NCBI GenBank assembly: GCA_964406095.1
Contig: CAYOQJ010000036.1
Coordinates: 1-64,000, forward strand
Direction of reading: 5' to 3'
Length of the DNA stretch: 64,000 nucleotides
Origin: M55B167 sp964406095
Lineage (GTDB): Bacteria > Verrucomicrobiota > Kiritimatiellia > RFP12 > UBA1067
Part shown: piece after piece, positions 37,901 to 47,042 of the stretch
How positions within the stretch are numbered: position 1 is the stretch's first letter
How the letters are laid out: every line of letters starts with the position of its first letter
Notes under the pieces: model-generated
Database searches by the model: none
What the model was told of the DNA's origin: nothing
The model's input: only the letters and a program-made list of their open reading frames with translations
Translations under genes and position numbers: made by a program

Positions 37901-40900
37901 GCCGGAAGCACTGATTCACGGATAACGAAGAACCCGGGATTTACTGCGGCTATTCGCACAAAGGGATGTCCCTGAAGTTTGTTCAGCGAAACTCTGACAA
38001 CCCCATTCGTATCCGGTTTCAGATTGTACAAGGTTACGGCCGGTTGTGCGATGAAATCGCAGGAACAGCCGGAATCTGATGCACCTTGCAACTCATGGGC
38101 CACCCGATCCCGCACCTTTGAGCTACGCGAAGTCGCAATGGGCATCTTATCGGCTGCGGACTCATACTCGCCGCCTTCGGCCAACTCTTCACGTTCTGAT
38201 GCGCTCTCCTGTCTGGCCCAGGGAGAAATAAGCAAACCGGGACGCTCCAGCATATTACCCGGATAGCTGTGCGCATTGCGACGTTCAAGAATGTAGCGAT
38301 GTTCATCGCCGATATCCCGACCCGATTTGTAATAGGAGCCGGGAGTTGTCCATGTTGCCGAAGTCAGCGCTTCGGCGGGTGTTGCAAGCGCATCAAACAG
38401 GTTGAACTCCGGCAGGTAGCGGGTGGCGACGATATGCACCCGCGTTGCAGGAGAAGTCGTAGCCAAGCTGATCGTCAATTCGTTACTACTCCTGATAATA
38501 GAGGTGATGATGGGTGGTTCAAACTCAGGCTTTTCAAGCATTATCCGGTCAGAGATTAAAAAGCGTCCGTCATTTTCAGCAGTGGTGATTCTGACTGTTA
38601 CAGTGCGATTTTCAGGTTTTATAAAGAGTTCATAGGTTCCGGCAGGCAACCCTTCAAGAGAGAGATATCCGTCTTTAAGAGCCAGTGCATTCTGTCGGTT
38701 TGCCGTATAAACGCCGCCACGCGTTTCCAGCAGAGATACATCCTCGTTTAAATTAAAGTCGCTACTGACCGGCACTCTGAGAACATCATCGGTACGACCA
38801 TGCAGGTTGTTAAATGGCGCAGCACCTTCAACATTCAGATTCCAGAGGCGGTATCGCTTGTCGCTTTCACCCCATGAAGCCCTGACACTGCTGATTTCAT
38901 TCAGTTCTCCAAGCCGCACAATTCCATTTTTATCACTTTTAACATCAACTTGAATCTCACGCACAAAAAGCGAATGTTTCAAATTAAGGTGAACTGCCAT
39001 GCCGGAGATCGGCTCACCGTTTTTACCACGCACCTCCAGCGCATAGCCGTCGGTGTGCTGTCTAAGCAAAAGCCGACTCACTGCGAACTGCCTTCGTTCA
39101 CCGGTATTTAAGGCAAATGTTTTCTCAGCGCTCAGTTTTTGTTCCTCGTTCAACGCCACGTTTTCAATCTTTGCCTCAAGATTAAATTTCAAAGCAGCAC
39201 AGCGTTCAGGGACACGAAATTGGTGCACATATTCCGCAAGCTCATCGATTTTTTCAATCGAGGTCACACTGCGGGAAGGCACACCGTCGAAATCGATTGC
39301 AACCAGCGTCAGGGAGACATCCTTCAATAAACTTAAAGGAGTTCGGCAGCCATTGATTCTGAGCGAGGGACGCACGATCACCTCCGCCGATTCACCGGGT
39401 ATCAGTGCTTCACGATCAACATAAAAACCAGTATGTAAAGTGTAGGTTTCAGGTCGGTGATTGAAGTGCTTGAAGGTTGCGAAACCGCCGTTACTGACCA
39501 CCAGTGCAGCACTGTCAAACGGACGGATCGCTTTCTTTTTATCGGCGGCAAAGGGGATATAGATTCTTCCGTCATCACGTGCCCGGAAAAGGGCTCCGTT
39601 AAACCAGCCGTCGCAATCCTTGAGCTGAACATTGTTTTCATCGTACACTGAAAAAGCGTGACCTGCAGCGGTAATCTCTTCAACAACCTTCAAATGGCCT
39701 TGCTGAATCAAAGCGCGGCTACTTTTGCCATTACCAATCAATTCAATAATGTAAGCACCCCGCTGCTGCTGCAGCTCGGGGAATGTGAATTCGTGACGTG
39801 TGCGCAGAATGTCGGGCTGATTGTACTTATAAATCTGTTCGTAGGTCGCAACCAGTCCGTTAAGATTCATTGCAAGATTCAGCGGTGCCGGGTTATCACG
39901 GTAACAATTCAAAGTGTTGAGCTCGTAGACCTTGACAGTTAGTGACTCGACATTTTTTATATATGCACTAAGCGTAACCGAATCAGTGGGAGCCAGAACA
40001 GAGGGGTTATCATCGGCAAAATCAACATCAACGCGTCGTTTGAGCTCATCATACTGAGAACGACTCATCCACTTGCGCCACTGACCGGGATCACCCGCAC
40101 CCGCTGTTAATTTAGCCTCGGCAAACACCGAGCGCAGATATTCGGTTTTGAGCAGATTTTCAAACTCGCTGAAATCATCGGCGTCTTTGAAAATCTTCAG
40201 CAGAATCCTGTGAACCAGGGGCTTTTCATCGACAATCGGCGGCAGCCATTTAGTCCCGAAATCCCGGGTGAAATCCAGTGTCTGGCTGTTATTGCTGTTT
40301 AAAGGTTTCGGAGCGTAAGCAGTACGACGTGGCAGTTTAAGGTATTCTTTGAAGTGATCCTTGTCCAATTTCCCGAGTTTCAGATCGTTCCGAAGCCAAT
40401 TATAAAGAAGATTCGCTTTCAAAGAATTAAAATTTGGTGTAAGCGTCGCGGCGAACTTCCAGACACGCTGATAGTAAGCATCCAGCTCTATCGGTTCGGT
40501 GTTCGTATTGACCTCATCAAGCGGTGCAAGACGGGCGATGCAGGCATTAACGAAGATTTCGCTACGCCGAAGTTCGGGCAGCTCTGCCGCAAGCCTTTCG
40601 ATTTGAGCCAAAGTCAGCGCAGAGTGAATCGGCAGTTCACCGAACCGGGCTCCCCGGCGTTGCCGCAGATCGCTGATAATCATATTCGTCAGGCCATTGA
40701 AATCGGGGTGTCGCAATTTTTTCAGCAGGTCAAAGCGCTGTTCATTCGTTAAAGCGGCGTTCTGGAGCAGGTGATAGCCGCAAGGCTCGATGAGAGCGAC
40801 ATCTGCTGGGTGTTCGCTCAGACTTTTTTGTAGCAACGCTTCGCGACTTATCAGCCTGCGGTCAAGCTTTGCGGGCAGTTCAGCGGCAGATGCGTCGTCT

Positions 40901-41256
40901 TTGCGGGTGTGGTTAAAGCGCAGATCAAGTTGTCGGCGCAGATAGTTCAGTGATCGTTGCGGATCATTCTCGTATCTCAGAAGCGCCTCGCGATTCAGCA
41001 GCTGCCGCGCCCTTTCAGGCGGCCAGTTATGTATACGTTCACGCTGCCAGCTATCCATGACAGTTTGATACTCGACAAAATTTTTACGGTTTAAGGCATG
41101 CAGAGCGCGGTAGTAGAAAGCATCGTCGCCGCCCGGCAGCAACTCTGACAGCACTTCGGAGCGATCATCCACCAGGGCGAAACGCTCCTTGAAACCGATC
41201 GCACACGCGTATGCGGACACACAGATCAAACCAATCAGAAGATACCATTTTTTCAT
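34990..41256 (-). CDS. Giant exported protein with alpha-2-macroglobulin-like regions (2088 residues)
   Basis: A signal peptide (MKKWYLLIGLICVSAYACA) precedes a helical region (residues ~25-400). Around residues 430-520 a macroglobulin-like module appears (DSVTLSAYIKNVESLTVKVY), followed by several beta-rich modules (GFYVDREALIPGESAEVIVR, EVRGKNGEPISGMAVHLNLK) as in MG2 domains. A TPR-like part lies near residue 1800 (EALEWFDRVERQHVAEQVQ) and a final carboxypeptidase-regulatory-like domain near 2010-2070 (GALLPGVYVKVYARMNDG). I find no thioester motif of the CxEQ type, so if it is a macroglobulin relative it cannot trap proteases covalently. It is divergent from operon B and precedes the CDF gene. 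The family call is tentative. Confidence 0.6.
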   Translation of the reverse strand: MKKWYLLIGLICVSAYACAIGFKERFALVDDRSEVLSELLPGGDDAFYYRALHALNRKNFVEYQTVMDSWQRERIHNWPPERARQLLNREALLRYENDPQRSLNYLRRQLDLRFNHTRKDDASAAELPAKLDRRLISREALLQKSLSEHPADVALIEPCGYHLLQNAALTNEQRFDLLKKLRHPDFNGLTNMIISDLRQRRGARFGELPIHSALTLAQIERLAAELPELRRSEIFVNACIARLAPLDEVNTNTEPIELDAYYQRVWKFAATLTPNFNSLKANLLYNWLRNDLKLGKLDKDHFKEYLKLPRRTAYAPKPLNSNNSQTLDFTRDFGTKWLPPIVDEKPLVHRILLKIFKDADDFSEFENLLKTEYLRSVFAEAKLTAGAGDPGQWRKWMSRSQYDELKRRVDVDFADDNPSVLAPTDSVTLSAYIKNVESLTVKVYELNTLNCYRDNPAPLNLAMNLNGLVATYEQIYKYNQPDILRTRHEFTFPELQQQRGAYIIELIGNGKSSRALIQQGHLKVVEEITAAGHAFSVYDENNVQLKDCDGWFNGALFRARDDGRIYIPFAADKKKAIRPFDSAALVVSNGGFATFKHFNHRPETYTLHTGFYVDREALIPGESAEVIVRPSLRINGCRTPLSLLKDVSLTLVAIDFDGVPSRSVTSIEKIDELAEYVHQFRVPERCAALKFNLEAKIENVALNEEQKLSAEKTFALNTGERRQFAVSRLLLRQHTDGYALEVRGKNGEPISGMAVHLNLKHSLFVREIQVDVKSDKNGIVRLGELNEISSVRASWGESDKRYRLWNLNVEGAAPFNNLHGRTDDVLRVPVSSDFNLNEDVSLLETRGGVYTANRQNALALKDGYLSLEGLPAGTYELFIKPENRTVTVRITTAENDGRFLISDRIMLEKPEFEPPIITSIIRSSNELTISLATTSPATRVHIVATRYLPEFNLFDALATPAEALTSATWTTPGSYYKSGRDIGDEHRYILERRNAHSYPGNMLERPGLLISPWARQESASEREELAEGGEYESAADKMPIATSRSSKVRDRVAHELQGASDSGCSCDFIAQPAVTLYNLKPDTNGVVRVSLNKLQGHPFVRIAAVNPGFFVIRESVLPAAKFATRERRLISALPHDHDFAESQQVAILQTGEQFEISSQRSAQYKIYDSVAKLYHLFVALSQDQTLREFAFITEWNRLPIKRKKELYSRYVCHELNLFLRFKDREFFNRVVKTFVANKRDKRFIDDWLLGNDLSKYMRGLTFARLNAAERALLAHEASGRKNLLARALREQVEVLPVDQERLNRLFETALQGGALNASTRQSVALMMRNRIDGPPDAAPALATFGGRRPLKSKAESAKALKKADVDDMMLRAGKSVITTDAHRTAELEARKQTRRLYQKLNNTREWAENNYYELPVEKQNAELIKPNLFWQEFAEHATLTNFLSGSVTLAANSFAEIMLALAVTDLPFQAQPHKEMTAKDKLSFTVNSPALVFYRRIQPADRAPSATALVAQSFFRMDDRYRYEGSQRFDKIVTDEFLKGVVYGARVVLTNPTEGRMKVRQLLQIPQGAVPIAGGFYTKGSFLSLEPYATETSEYHFYFPESGRYSHYPVTVASDAGVVAKADPLLFNVVDRLTAEDKNSWSWIAQYGTAEQVLEYLNVNNIYRVALDDIAWRMKELQLFTRIIDLLAERGVYNSTLWSYSIFHNTPAEIAEYLERSTLAGQCGLWLDAPLLRINPVQHEFYEHLEYAPLVNPRAHKVGVEHKILNTRFRANYEKFMEILAFKPQLEDEDELAVAWAMTLQDRVSEALEWFDRVERQHVAEQVQYDYLDAYLAFYRGDIKRARNIASGYEQYPVEKWRLKFESVLAQVGEIAGNVPAAAVDARSRDQVLALLAGTEPLLNMEIEKDIIKLKGVNVKLCELNFYPMDIEPLFSRAPFVEASSADFSTVRPALQQTVSIPNDDRWISVPLPSRFAKGNVMVEATAAGVRCAQACYANSIELQMVDRYGVLSVRHSESGALLPGVYVKVYARMNDGAISFYKDGYTDLRGRFDYASLNSNQIDNVAKFAVLVLSDDLGAVVRKASPPQKAQ

Positions 41257-41658
41257 AAAACACCCTCCCGCGATATTTTGTTACAACCTGCAAAGCGGTA
41301 TGTTGAGAGTTTAAGTTTTAACAGCATCCGGGTAAAGATAAAACGTGCGAGTTGACTCCAGGGGAAGCTTTGCGCGCGCTCAACCTCATTGAGAGCTATA
41401 GCGACCGGTCGGCGTTTGAGCGCGCAGAAAGACTTAAAAAATGGCTGTCACAGCCCCCAGGCAGAACTACTGAATCTTATTCCTTGGCAAGAGGCACCTA
41501 TAAAGAGAACTGTATTTTGTCGATGAAGGTGAACATGTAAAGGCCATTAAAAAAAATACCACCTTGTTTCTTTCAGCGATTGGTGTACAATGACTGCAAG
41601 TTAAGAAGTTAAGAAAATGGGGGGGAGTCCTTTCTTTCATGGAACAGGGCTTTGTATC
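41257..41658. other. Intergenic region between the giant gene and operon B
   Basis: An open frame at 41352-41540 has a coding-like middle (EALRALNLIESYSDRSAFER) but no recognised family and no good start, so it may be a gene fragment. No clear promoter is visible. The region must carry the divergent promoters of the giant gene and the first gene of operon B. Confidence 0.35.
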
Positions 41659-43716
41659 ATGCAAAAGGTTGTTCAGATTTTTTTATTTGGCCTGTCCGCC
41701 TGCATTCTGTTTACATTTAACCTGCATGCAGCCTGGCATGTGGATGATGCACATTTCCGCAGGGAGCTTAAAGTTGAAGGTGAGGGCAATTCGTCTATCT
41801 GCGTTACGACGACTGTATTTACGAACGATCGATTCGGCGGATTCACTCTTTTTGATGCCCGGGGTCAACCGCGTACGTTTTATCTGCTCAACCGTACGGG
41901 CAGTCGTGTCAGCATCTATTTTACCGGCGTGCCGGGCGAGACCCTTTATCTTTATCCTTCCAACAGGATTGCTCTGCCTGAACAGGGAGGGCCGGTTCCT
42001 ATTACAGGATTGCGGCAGGAGACACGCAGCTATGACGGTAGCACGGTTACCTCCTCCGCTCAGTTCAGCGAACTTTGGGAGCAAGCAACCTTTCTGGGAG
42101 CCGGTTTTACCGATCGTGTTTACTCATCCTACAATCCTTTCGGTAAGAATGCGGGTGCACTTCATCGATATGACGGTACTCTTCTGATACAAAAGCCAGG
42201 CACAACCATATTCTGTACTGCCTCCACGGATGCTTCATTTATGTTTATCAACGGAGTGGAGATCACAGCATGGCCGGGGAAGCATGGTGTGAGGGAGGGT
42301 CTGGATGGCAGCAAACGGGGCAGCTTAAATCTTAAAGCCGGGCCCTGCCGTTTTACATACCTGCATGCCAACAGCGGCAACACATCATATGCAATTGCCG
42401 CCATGGTGCCTCCAGGTGACAGGCAGCACTATGTTTTCAGCCCGGATATGTTTACGCCGGTGGCTTACGCTTATGTGGGAGCGTTAAAAAACCGCAATGA
42501 TGAAAAGCAGGCTGATTTCATCTGGGAAAACAGCTATATGGTTACGATCCATGAGCATGCACTACATGAAATGGTTTTTGAAGCAGCAGAGATCGGCGAA
42601 AAGAATGCGGTTTACGAGTGGGTGTTTGACGATGGTGTCCACCGAACAGGCAGGAAGGTGAAACATCTTGTTTTCCGGCACGGGGATTTTCCGGTTAAAC
42701 TCACTGTTAGCAGAGGCAATGTTCAAACAATCTGCTCTCAGGTCGTGCATGTTGCGCCGCGCTACGGACAGAGCGAGAGGGATGACAAAAGGGCACTTGC
42801 CCTGCTGGAACAGGCTGTAAAACAGGAGAAAGATTTGGCAATTCAACCGGAAGGATATGCTCTGATATCACGTGGCTGGTTCTTCTTCCTGCGAGAGGAG
42901 GAGGCCACTGCCTTTGCCCCGAGGGTATTGGCGGCTGTTGACCGTATGCCCGAAGATCAGTTGAACGAGGTGCTGATTGAACTGGCAATGGGTGTGCAGC
43001 AGGCAGGAGAGCGATATGATCTGGCTGAAAAATGCTTCAGGCTTATTATTGAAAAGGTCAATGATTCCAAGGCACGGGCCTTTGCCGCTCTGCACTGTAG
43101 CGGAATGCTGAATCTCTGTCTGAACCGTCCGGAAGATGCTCGGAAGATGCAGGAGTCGATAAACCGCAACGATCTCGATCCGGGCGATCAGCGTCTACTG
43201 GATATCTATCTGGCCGACACCGCCCTAGTGCTGGATGATTTTGCTACAGCTGAAAAAATGTACCGTGCTATACCACGCCCGCTTTCACCTCTAACTGACG
43301 ACAAACTCAACCGGGATGTGATTTTTGAATATAATAGCCGCTTTTTTCGTCTTAGGAATCTATTGAGCCAGAAGTTATATCGGGAGAGCCTTGAGGCGGT
43401 GGATATGATAGAATGGGATATTCCTGAGGAGCGTGCATCGCCCCGTATGAACCTTTTAAAGGTGCAGGCACTCATCGGCAACGATCAGCCTAAAAAGGCG
43501 GTGGTCTGTCTGAAACGCGCTCTGCTTGCTGAGGTTGAAGACACCTACACCCCGAAATTACGGTTGGAGCTTGCACGTCTCTACGTGAAGATGAACAGCT
43601 TCGCACAGGCTCAGCATCAGATAAATATTCTGAGGAAGGAGAGTCCATGGAGCCGGGAGGAGCTTGAAGCCCGCGAGCTGCTGAAGACAATGGAAAAGAG
43701 GATGCAGGATATCTAG
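41659..43716 (+). CDS. Secreted protein with PKD-like and TPR-like regions, operon B
   Basis: The ATG at 41659 opens a signal peptide (MQKVVQIFLFGLSACILFTF). The first ~290 residues are beta-rich (WHVDDAHFRRELKVEGEGN, then GTTIFCTASTDASFMFING, a PA14-like strand). A PKD-like Ig module follows near residues 290-355 (YEWVFDDGVHRTGRKVKHLV), where Trp and the Gly-Asp-Phe turn are typical. The C-terminal ~300 residues are TPR-like (AEKCFRLIIEKVNDSKARAF, YTPKLRLELARLYVKMNSFA). The plan matches the operon A protein at 10153. It probably sits in the periplasm or outer envelope and binds other parts of the system; that is inferred. Confidence 0.7.
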   Translation: MQKVVQIFLFGLSACILFTFNLHAAWHVDDAHFRRELKVEGEGNSSICVTTTVFTNDRFGGFTLFDARGQPRTFYLLNRTGSRVSIYFTGVPGETLYLYPSNRIALPEQGGPVPITGLRQETRSYDGSTVTSSAQFSELWEQATFLGAGFTDRVYSSYNPFGKNAGALHRYDGTLLIQKPGTTIFCTASTDASFMFINGVEITAWPGKHGVREGLDGSKRGSLNLKAGPCRFTYLHANSGNTSYAIAAMVPPGDRQHYVFSPDMFTPVAYAYVGALKNRNDEKQADFIWENSYMVTIHEHALHEMVFEAAEIGEKNAVYEWVFDDGVHRTGRKVKHLVFRHGDFPVKLTVSRGNVQTICSQVVHVAPRYGQSERDDKRALALLEQAVKQEKDLAIQPEGYALISRGWFFFLREEEATAFAPRVLAAVDRMPEDQLNEVLIELAMGVQQAGERYDLAEKCFRLIIEKVNDSKARAFAALHCSGMLNLCLNRPEDARKMQESINRNDLDPGDQRLLDIYLADTALVLDDFATAEKMYRAIPRPLSPLTDDKLNRDVIFEYNSRFFRLRNLLSQKLYRESLEAVDMIEWDIPEERASPRMNLLKVQALIGNDQPKKAVVCLKRALLAEVEDTYTPKLRLELARLYVKMNSFAQAQHQINILRKESPWSREELEARELLKTMEKRMQDI

Positions 43717-43731
43717 CGTACTAATAATACA

Positions 43732-43829
43732 GACGGCGTGAACGCCGTCGCTGAAACTGGATTACTATGTTTTATACACAAACCACTTTTACTCAACTCA
43801 ATCCAGTAGCAGGAGCCGCGTTTACGCGG
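43732..43829. repeat. Two short perfect palindromes between operon B genes
   Basis: GACGGCG-TGAA-CGCCGTC at 43732-43749 and CCGCGT-TT-ACGCGG at 43816-43829 can each form a hairpin. Neither is followed by a T-run, so they look like REP-type intergenic palindromes rather than terminators, though the first lies only 15 bases after a stop codon. Confidence 0.6.
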
Positions 43830-43983
43830 GTGGGGTGTATCCCATGATCGCTCGTTACCTGCCTAGCTATGAACAGAGCCTGTTCTCAAATCGCACAAAC
43901 AACATTTGGCACCCCGGCGGAAGCGAAGAATTAAGAGGATCAATTGAACTGATATGGAATGTTATGTACTTCATTATTTGTGA

Positions 43984-43989
43984 TATAAT
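43984..43989 (+). promoter_or_regulatory. Extended -10 promoter element before the DUF4159 gene
   Basis: The sequence TGATATAAT contains a perfect TATAAT at 43984-43989 with the upstream TG of an extended -10. The -35 at 16-18 bases is poor, as is common with extended -10 promoters. Transcription would start near 43996, a few bases before the ribosome site AAGGAGGG at 44001. This would give operon B an internal start. Confidence 0.5.
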
Positions 43990-44014
43990 TCCAATGAATC
44001 AAGGAGGGTTCAAG

Positions 44015-45526
44015 ATGAAAGACAAATTGACAATAATCGCAATCGCAACTCTGCTACTGTCGATTGCACATGCGGGCGAGGATGACTTCCTGCGTCCGGT
44101 GGGGCTGCCCCCGAAAGCCAAGCCTCAGATGCGTCAGGGAGGCGAAGCGTTACCCCCGCTGCCATTGCCTGCCACACCATTACGCCGTTCAGAGAAAAAA
44201 CGTCCGCCAAGCCCTTCAGCGCTTATCGGTAAGGTGATATGGGGCTCCTATCTGGATTACAAGTGGAAAAACGGCAATGTAACGCGTGTCTATGACTGGA
44301 ATATGGTGCCGGCGGATTGTCAGTCGCTGTTACGGTCAGCGTACAAGCACCTGCGGATGGATTACAAAGTGCAGGCAACTTCGCTTGACGGGTTTGATTC
44401 AACTCCAGCTGAAATCCCGGTTCTGTATTTTTCCGGCGGACGCTCTCTGAGACTGACCGATGCAAATCGTGAGGTCTTACGTAAGTATGTGCTTTCCGGA
44501 GGCATGATCTGGTTTGACTCTGTTGTGGGATCGCCCTACTTCTACAAATCCGCCCTGACGGAACTCGGACGTATCCTGCCGGAGGTACAGATACGCCGCC
44601 TGCCGGAGGATCACCCCGTCTTTCATATGGTGGATGACACCGTCAGCCTGAAAACGAAGTCGAAGGAAGAGCAGATGCCGGTTCTGGATGCAGTCTACAT
44701 CGGATCTCGCGTCGCTGCGGTTGTTTCGGCTTACGGCATGGGAGCCGGGTGGGATAACACACGTCCGGATCTGGTAACTATGGCTGAGTATTATGATCCC
44801 GCCTCGGCAACTCGGCTGGGGTTGAATCTCGTTGCCTATGCCATGGGCTATTTTCGGGTGGGGCAGTCGCATGCTCGCGCTCAGGTTTATCGTCCTGAGG
44901 ACGCCACTGACAACAGCGACCCGATTGTGTTTGCTCAAATTCGCACCCGGGGTGTGTGGAACACCGAACCGGGCGGGGCCAACAACCTGTTGCGGTTCAT
45001 GAAACGTAATCTGAGTGTTAACGCCAACTATGTGGTACGGACAGTCCGGCTGGATAAGGATCCGCTTGTGGACTACAGTTTTCTGTATCTTTCGGGAATA
45101 AGTGATTTCCAGCTGAATGATGCTGAACGCGGTGCCCTGCACAAGTATCTGAAAGAGGGCGGTTATCTGATCATCGATAACTCTCTGGGACTTTCAGAAT
45201 TCGGCAAGGCGGTTTATCGTGAAATCGGTACTATCTTCCCCGGCAACACTTTTAAGAATGTGCCCTCGCACCACCCGTTGTTTAAAGAAGGCCCCTTTAA
45301 AATTGAAAGGGTTCGTTTCACCCTGGCCGCCCGGGCAAAATATCCCTCTTTGACATCGCCCGTTATCGAAAGTATCCGGCTTGACAGGGAGGATCGCGTT
45401 TTCTACAGCCCATTTGATATGGCTGCGGGATGGCAGGGTGATGACCATCCGCTTTCCTATGGCTATGCCCCGGGGGATTCACTGCTGCTGGGTGCGAATA
45501 TGCTTACGTACTGTCTCACACACTGA
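44015..45526 (+). CDS. Exported protein with Pro-rich tract and two DUF4159-like domains, operon B
   Basis: The ATG at 44015 follows AAGGAGGG by seven bases and opens a signal peptide (KLTIIAIATLLLSIAHAGED). The upstream open frame is not coding. A Pro-rich tract (ALPPLPLPATPLRR) precedes two DUF4159-type halves: VLYFSGGRSLRLTDANREVL with RKYVLSGGMIWFDSVVGSP, and FLYLSGISDFQLNDAERGAL with HKYLKEGGYLIIDNSLGLS. The second ends LLLGANMLTYCLTH, like the operon A protein at 23213. In cluster A the Pro-rich tract is missing from this protein and a separate small Pro-rich gene lies upstream. Periplasmic, role unknown. Confidence 0.82.
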   Translation: MKDKLTIIAIATLLLSIAHAGEDDFLRPVGLPPKAKPQMRQGGEALPPLPLPATPLRRSEKKRPPSPSALIGKVIWGSYLDYKWKNGNVTRVYDWNMVPADCQSLLRSAYKHLRMDYKVQATSLDGFDSTPAEIPVLYFSGGRSLRLTDANREVLRKYVLSGGMIWFDSVVGSPYFYKSALTELGRILPEVQIRRLPEDHPVFHMVDDTVSLKTKSKEEQMPVLDAVYIGSRVAAVVSAYGMGAGWDNTRPDLVTMAEYYDPASATRLGLNLVAYAMGYFRVGQSHARAQVYRPEDATDNSDPIVFAQIRTRGVWNTEPGGANNLLRFMKRNLSVNANYVVRTVRLDKDPLVDYSFLYLSGISDFQLNDAERGALHKYLKEGGYLIIDNSLGLSEFGKAVYREIGTIFPGNTFKNVPSHHPLFKEGPFKIERVRFTLAARAKYPSLTSPVIESIRLDREDRVFYSPFDMAAGWQGDDHPLSYGYAPGDSLLLGANMLTYCLTH

Positions 45527-45811
45527 TTTTTTTTGACAGGCTTACAGGATTAACATGATTGGATATGGTGCATGTTTATAACCACAGACAAGATTGAAGA
45601 GTGATGAGGATAAAGGTGCAAGGTTGTAAGTCCTGATTATGCAAGCTAACGACCTTGTACATTTAACCTATTTACGGCATTTGAAATTCAGAAACTGAGC
45701 TAAATGATTGTTAATAAGGAATTTGTTAATTTTACAACATTATCCACACTCAGTTATGATGGCAGGATCTAATTAATCCTGATAATCCTGTTATCCTGTC
45801 AAAAAAAATAT
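45526..45811. repeat. Imperfect inverted repeat unit (MITE-like) enclosing a dispersed repeat
   Basis: The left end (45526-45559), TTTTTTTTGACAGGCTTACA with GGATTAACATGATT, pairs with the right end (about 45775-45811), which in reverse complement reads TTTTTTTTGACAGGATAACA with GGATTATCAGGATT. About 285 bp in all lie between the DUF4159 and MoxR genes. Inside is one copy of the 70-bp dispersed repeat (45665-45734). No gene is visible. Confidence 0.7.
45665..45734 (+). repeat. Dispersed intergenic repeat, copy 2 (70 bp)
   Basis: From AACCTATTTACGGCATTTG to TTGTTAATTTTA this matches 57963-58032 with two mismatches, and its second half matches 32325-32364. It carries the same pair of TTGTTAAT words. 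It lies in the gap before the MoxR gene. Confidence 0.92.
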
Positions 45812-45842
45812 GAAGCAATGATACGAAGTAAAAGGAAACTAA

Positions 45843-46865
45843 ATGAACGAGAAATTATTGGATAACCTGAAAAAAATTGCTGATGCCCACCAGTTGATAA
45901 AATCCGAGATAGCCAATGTGATTGTCGGGCAGGAAGAGGTGATTGACCAAGTGCTGATTGCCATTCTCTCCCGCGGTCATTGCCTGTTGCTCGGCGTACC
46001 CGGCCTAGCCAAAACCCTGTTGGTTCACTCGCTAGGTGAGGTGCTGAACCTTGATTTCAACCGGGTGCAGTTCACACCGGATCTGATGCCATCGGATATT
46101 ACCGGCACGGAGATTCTGGATGAAGAACAGGGCAGCAGCCACCGCACTCTCCGGTTTGTCAAGGGACCGGTGTTCACCAATCTGCTGTTGGCCGACGAAA
46201 TCAATCGCACCCCGCCCAAAACCCAAGCGGCACTGCTGGAGGCAATGCAGGAGAACGTCGTAACTACAAGCGGCCGATCATTTGAGCTGCCTCAACCGTT
46301 TTTTGTTCTTGCAACCCAGAACCCAATTGAGCAGGAGGGAACCTATCCTTTGCCGGAGGCGCAACTCGATCGCTTTATGTTCCTTGTACGCATGAATTAC
46401 CCTAAACGCGATGAAGAAATTCAGATCCTTCGGCAGACAACAGCCAACCGGGAATTCAAACTGGATAAGCTCCTGAACGGTTCAGAGATCATTGAGTTGC
46501 AACGTTGCGTTCGTGACATTCCTGTAAGTGAACATGTGCTAGCCTACTGTATTGATCTGGTACGCATGACGCGCCCGGAAGAAATGGACTCTCCCGGTTT
46601 TATCAAGGATAATCTGACCTTCGGTGCCGGTCCACGCGCCGGGCAGTATCTGGTGCTGGCCGCTAAAGCTCGCGCTGCGTTGGACGGACGCATCAATGTG
46701 AGCTGTGCCGACGTGCGCCGCAATGCCCAGGCGGTTCTTTCGCATCGAATCGCCTGTAACTTTCATGCTGCTGGTGAAGGAATTGATGCCACACAGATTA
46801 TTGACAAACTGGTAGACTACGTCCCCGAACCCGATAGCGATGGCGGCATTGCCGCAGGGGTTTAG
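45843..46865 (+). CDS. MoxR family AAA+ ATPase, operon B
   Basis: A 340-residue MoxR ATPase without extra domains. Walker A is GVPGLAKT, Walker B LLLADEINR, followed by TPPKTQAALLEAMQE, the sensor LATQNPIEQEGTYPLPEAQL and the lid GAGPRAGQYLVLAAKARA. Sequence is close to the ATPase part of the operon A protein at 7969, which differs by its N-terminal FHA domain. The gene has AAAGGAAA before the ATG and is followed by the DUF58 gene after a spacer of 177 bases. It is cytoplasmic and should drive conformational work on the DUF58/VWA partners. Confidence 0.93.
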   Translation: MNEKLLDNLKKIADAHQLIKSEIANVIVGQEEVIDQVLIAILSRGHCLLLGVPGLAKTLLVHSLGEVLNLDFNRVQFTPDLMPSDITGTEILDEEQGSSHRTLRFVKGPVFTNLLLADEINRTPPKTQAALLEAMQENVVTTSGRSFELPQPFFVLATQNPIEQEGTYPLPEAQLDRFMFLVRMNYPKRDEEIQILRQTTANREFKLDKLLNGSEIIELQRCVRDIPVSEHVLAYCIDLVRMTRPEEMDSPGFIKDNLTFGAGPRAGQYLVLAAKARAALDGRINVSCADVRRNAQAVLSHRIACNFHAAGEGIDATQIIDKLVDYVPEPDSDGGIAAGV

Positions 46866-47042
46866 GCTGTTCGACTATTCGGGTGAGAGGAAATAGCAAT
46901 GTGAGATGATTAATAGTTGATACAATTAACGTTGCCAACAGGCTGACGTTGACGAACTAATGGTTGCCGATACGGAATAAATTCTTGCATCCCTTTTAAG
47001 ATAATGCAAAATCCCTAACAGCCTAATCGCTGAGGTAAATTT
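46866..47042 (+). pseudogene. Spacer with heavily decayed four-helix-bundle (S23-type) gene
   Basis: The segment GATACGGAATAAATTCTTGC and onward (to about 47005) reads D-T-E-stop-I-L-A-S-L-L-R, clearly related to DTGKVLASLIRSLRKS at the end of the remnant at 48050. Upstream LAN-like codons also match. The spacer is flanked by TTAGGCTGTT (46862-46871) and its complement AACAGCCTAA (47017-47026). Stops and a deletion make it non-functional. Confidence 0.55.

Noticed and set aside
41352..41540. 62-codon open frame before operon B
   Set aside because: Some coding-like composition, but no start signal or family; kept only as a note in the intergenic entry.
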